From Erythroxylum novogranatense (Eukaryota; Streptophyta; Magnoliopsida; Malpighiales; Erythroxylaceae), in NCBI GenBank assembly GCA_029891385.1, contig CM057231.1, positions 67,100,990 through 67,164,989 of the forward strand: DNA of 64,000 bases, read 5' to 3'. The translations under genes and the position numbers were made by a program. The notes beneath the pieces are model-generated. The model had not been told where the DNA came from and did not search any database. It was given only the letters and a program-made list of their open reading frames with translations. Each line of letters starts with the position of its first letter. Position 1 is the first letter of the stretch. Below are positions 63,061-64,000 of this stretch, piece by piece.

Positions 63061-63417
63061 TGGAGTAACATCAACTGTCTTTAATGGAACTCTGTTTAGC
63101 AAGTAAGCAATTTGTCTCGAAAGCATATTCCCAAAGCTGCAAAACCTATCATCAATCGCACCATGTCTAACAAGGTTCGATTTCTCCTTTCAGCCATACC
63201 ATTGTGCTGCGGCGTGTAAGGTGGAGTGTACTGAGATAAAATCTCATGATCTCTGAGATAATCCAAAACTGTTGGTGTAAGTATTTTCCACCACGATCAG
63301 ATCGTAATGTCTTCATACTTTTACCAAGTTAGTTTTCTACTTCATTTCGAATTATTTGAACTATTCAAATGCTTGATTTGTATCTTATCGAATCTGAGAT
63401 ACCAATATCGTGAATAA
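63061..63417 (-). pseudogene. Integrase core remnant of Copia C
   Basis: The minus strand near 63175-63240 reads 'QYTPPYTPQHNGMAERRNRT', the block with the catalytic Glu. Upstream, the 'RSDRGGKYL'-type block is broken near 63290-63300. No continuous frame. Confidence 0.75.
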
Positions 63418-63723
63418 TCACCGATAAAAGTAATGAAGTAAAACAACCACTTCGGCATGGATGGACATCGGACCACATACATCCAAATGTATCAGTCTAA
63501 TATTCCATTCACTGCTCACCCTTTCCTCAAAGGATAACTTAGTCATCTTGCCTAATAAACAAGATTCGCATGTGTGATATGATTCATAATCAAATGACCC
63601 TAAACATCCACTCTTATGGAGCTTAGCGATGCGTGTCTCATTTATATGGCCAAGCCGACAATGCCATAAGTAAGTTGATTTTAAATTATCTCGATTATGT
63701 CTTTTCGCGTCATTGACATTCAT
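63418..63723 (-). pseudogene. Pre-integrase and integrase zinc-binding region of Copia C
   Basis: An open frame of 101 codons with 'LWHCRLGHINETRIAKLHK' and 'CESCLLGKMTKLSF', together the His-His-Cys-Cys zinc site, then 'IHLDVCGPM' with the first catalytic Asp. The start Met is not a real start; the frame continues from upstream protein. Confidence 0.88.
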
Positions 63724-64000
63724 AATTGGATATGATATATCTCATATGTCAATTCCATTGCATAATGTACCAGTACCATAGAGCATTCCATTCGAACTAA
63801 TAGAACAACCATTGCTACTAAAAGTCCAATGGAAACCAGCTCTAATTAAACATAAAACATACAATATGTTCTTTGTTTAAAACAGGTACAAAATGACAAT
63901 CATCCAATTTGAATATAAGCCCAGTAGGGAGTGACAAGACATAAGTGCATACGGCTAATGTAGCAACTCTTGCTGCATTACCTACACGAAGGTCCAGTTC
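63724..64000 (-). pseudogene. Protease-to-integrase segment of Copia C
   Basis: Minus-strand remnants between protease and pre-integrase region, broken by stops; 'SSNGMLYGTGTLCNGID' can be read near 63740-63800. The protease active site is beyond the window. Confidence 0.5.

Larger units (their letters stand above)
59259..64000 (-). mobile_element. Copia element C, incomplete at window edge
   Basis: A minus-strand element whose 3' LTR (59259-61189) lies on the left. RNase H, RT, integrase and pre-integrase follow rightwards in that order, i.e. the Copia order when read on the minus strand. The rest is outside the window. It is not the same family as A/B: the RT block is 'LYVDDILLLGNDV' rather than 'YVDDIIFGAT'. 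Stops and frameshifts show it is inactive. It is the youngest insertion on this side, as it interrupts D's LTR. Confidence 0.92.

Overview
The window is plant nuclear DNA, most likely from a eudicot. One recognisable host gene with a typical plant exon-intron layout sits in a dense nest of plant-type retrotransposons: Copia elements with an extra third ORF, Athila-like Ty3/gypsy elements, and an L1-type LINE with a C-terminal RNase H. The species cannot be named from the sequence alone.

Layout. 1-857 is the end of a Ty3/gypsy-type LTR that cuts into the left LTR of Copia element B (858-9987, minus strand, gag-pol plus third ORF, degenerate). 9988-12134 is decayed sequence with CACTA-like transposon remnants. 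12135-28542 is an Athila block: a gag/protease fragment, an inverted fragment, then two gag-protease-only elements sharing one central LTR, which is itself split by a 5'-truncated LINE (19624-23660, 12-bp target duplication). 28543-30165 is an old LTR relic split by a Harbinger-like MITE that is swollen with TTA repeats.

The host gene is at 31286-34832: a five-exon, 200-residue plant/fungal atypical dual-specificity phosphatase (SIW14/At1g05000-like). It has a TATA box upstream and a poly(A) signal downstream. 35700-38002 holds more LTR relics.

38003 to about 59258 is one Copia-like element (D). Its interior received a Ty3/gypsy solo LTR (44682-56736, duplication GTATA), which in turn received Copia element A (45489-54716, duplication AATAG). 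D's 3' LTR was then hit by Copia element C (59259 to beyond 64000, minus strand). The relative order of insertion can therefore be read directly.

The most unusual signal is in element D. Its LTR U3 and most of its interior are built from long runs of short, perfect hairpins with different stems but similar 3-5 base loops. One U3 segment folds on paper into a four-way junction. Three interior stem-loops share an identical apical sequence while their basal stems differ but still pair. D's pol is reduced to a fossil although its two LTRs differ by only about 3% by eye, so the family probably moved while already non-coding. Several LTR families in the window also carry arrays of short CpG-containing palindromes. 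Apart from the phosphatase, I see no intact protein-coding gene.
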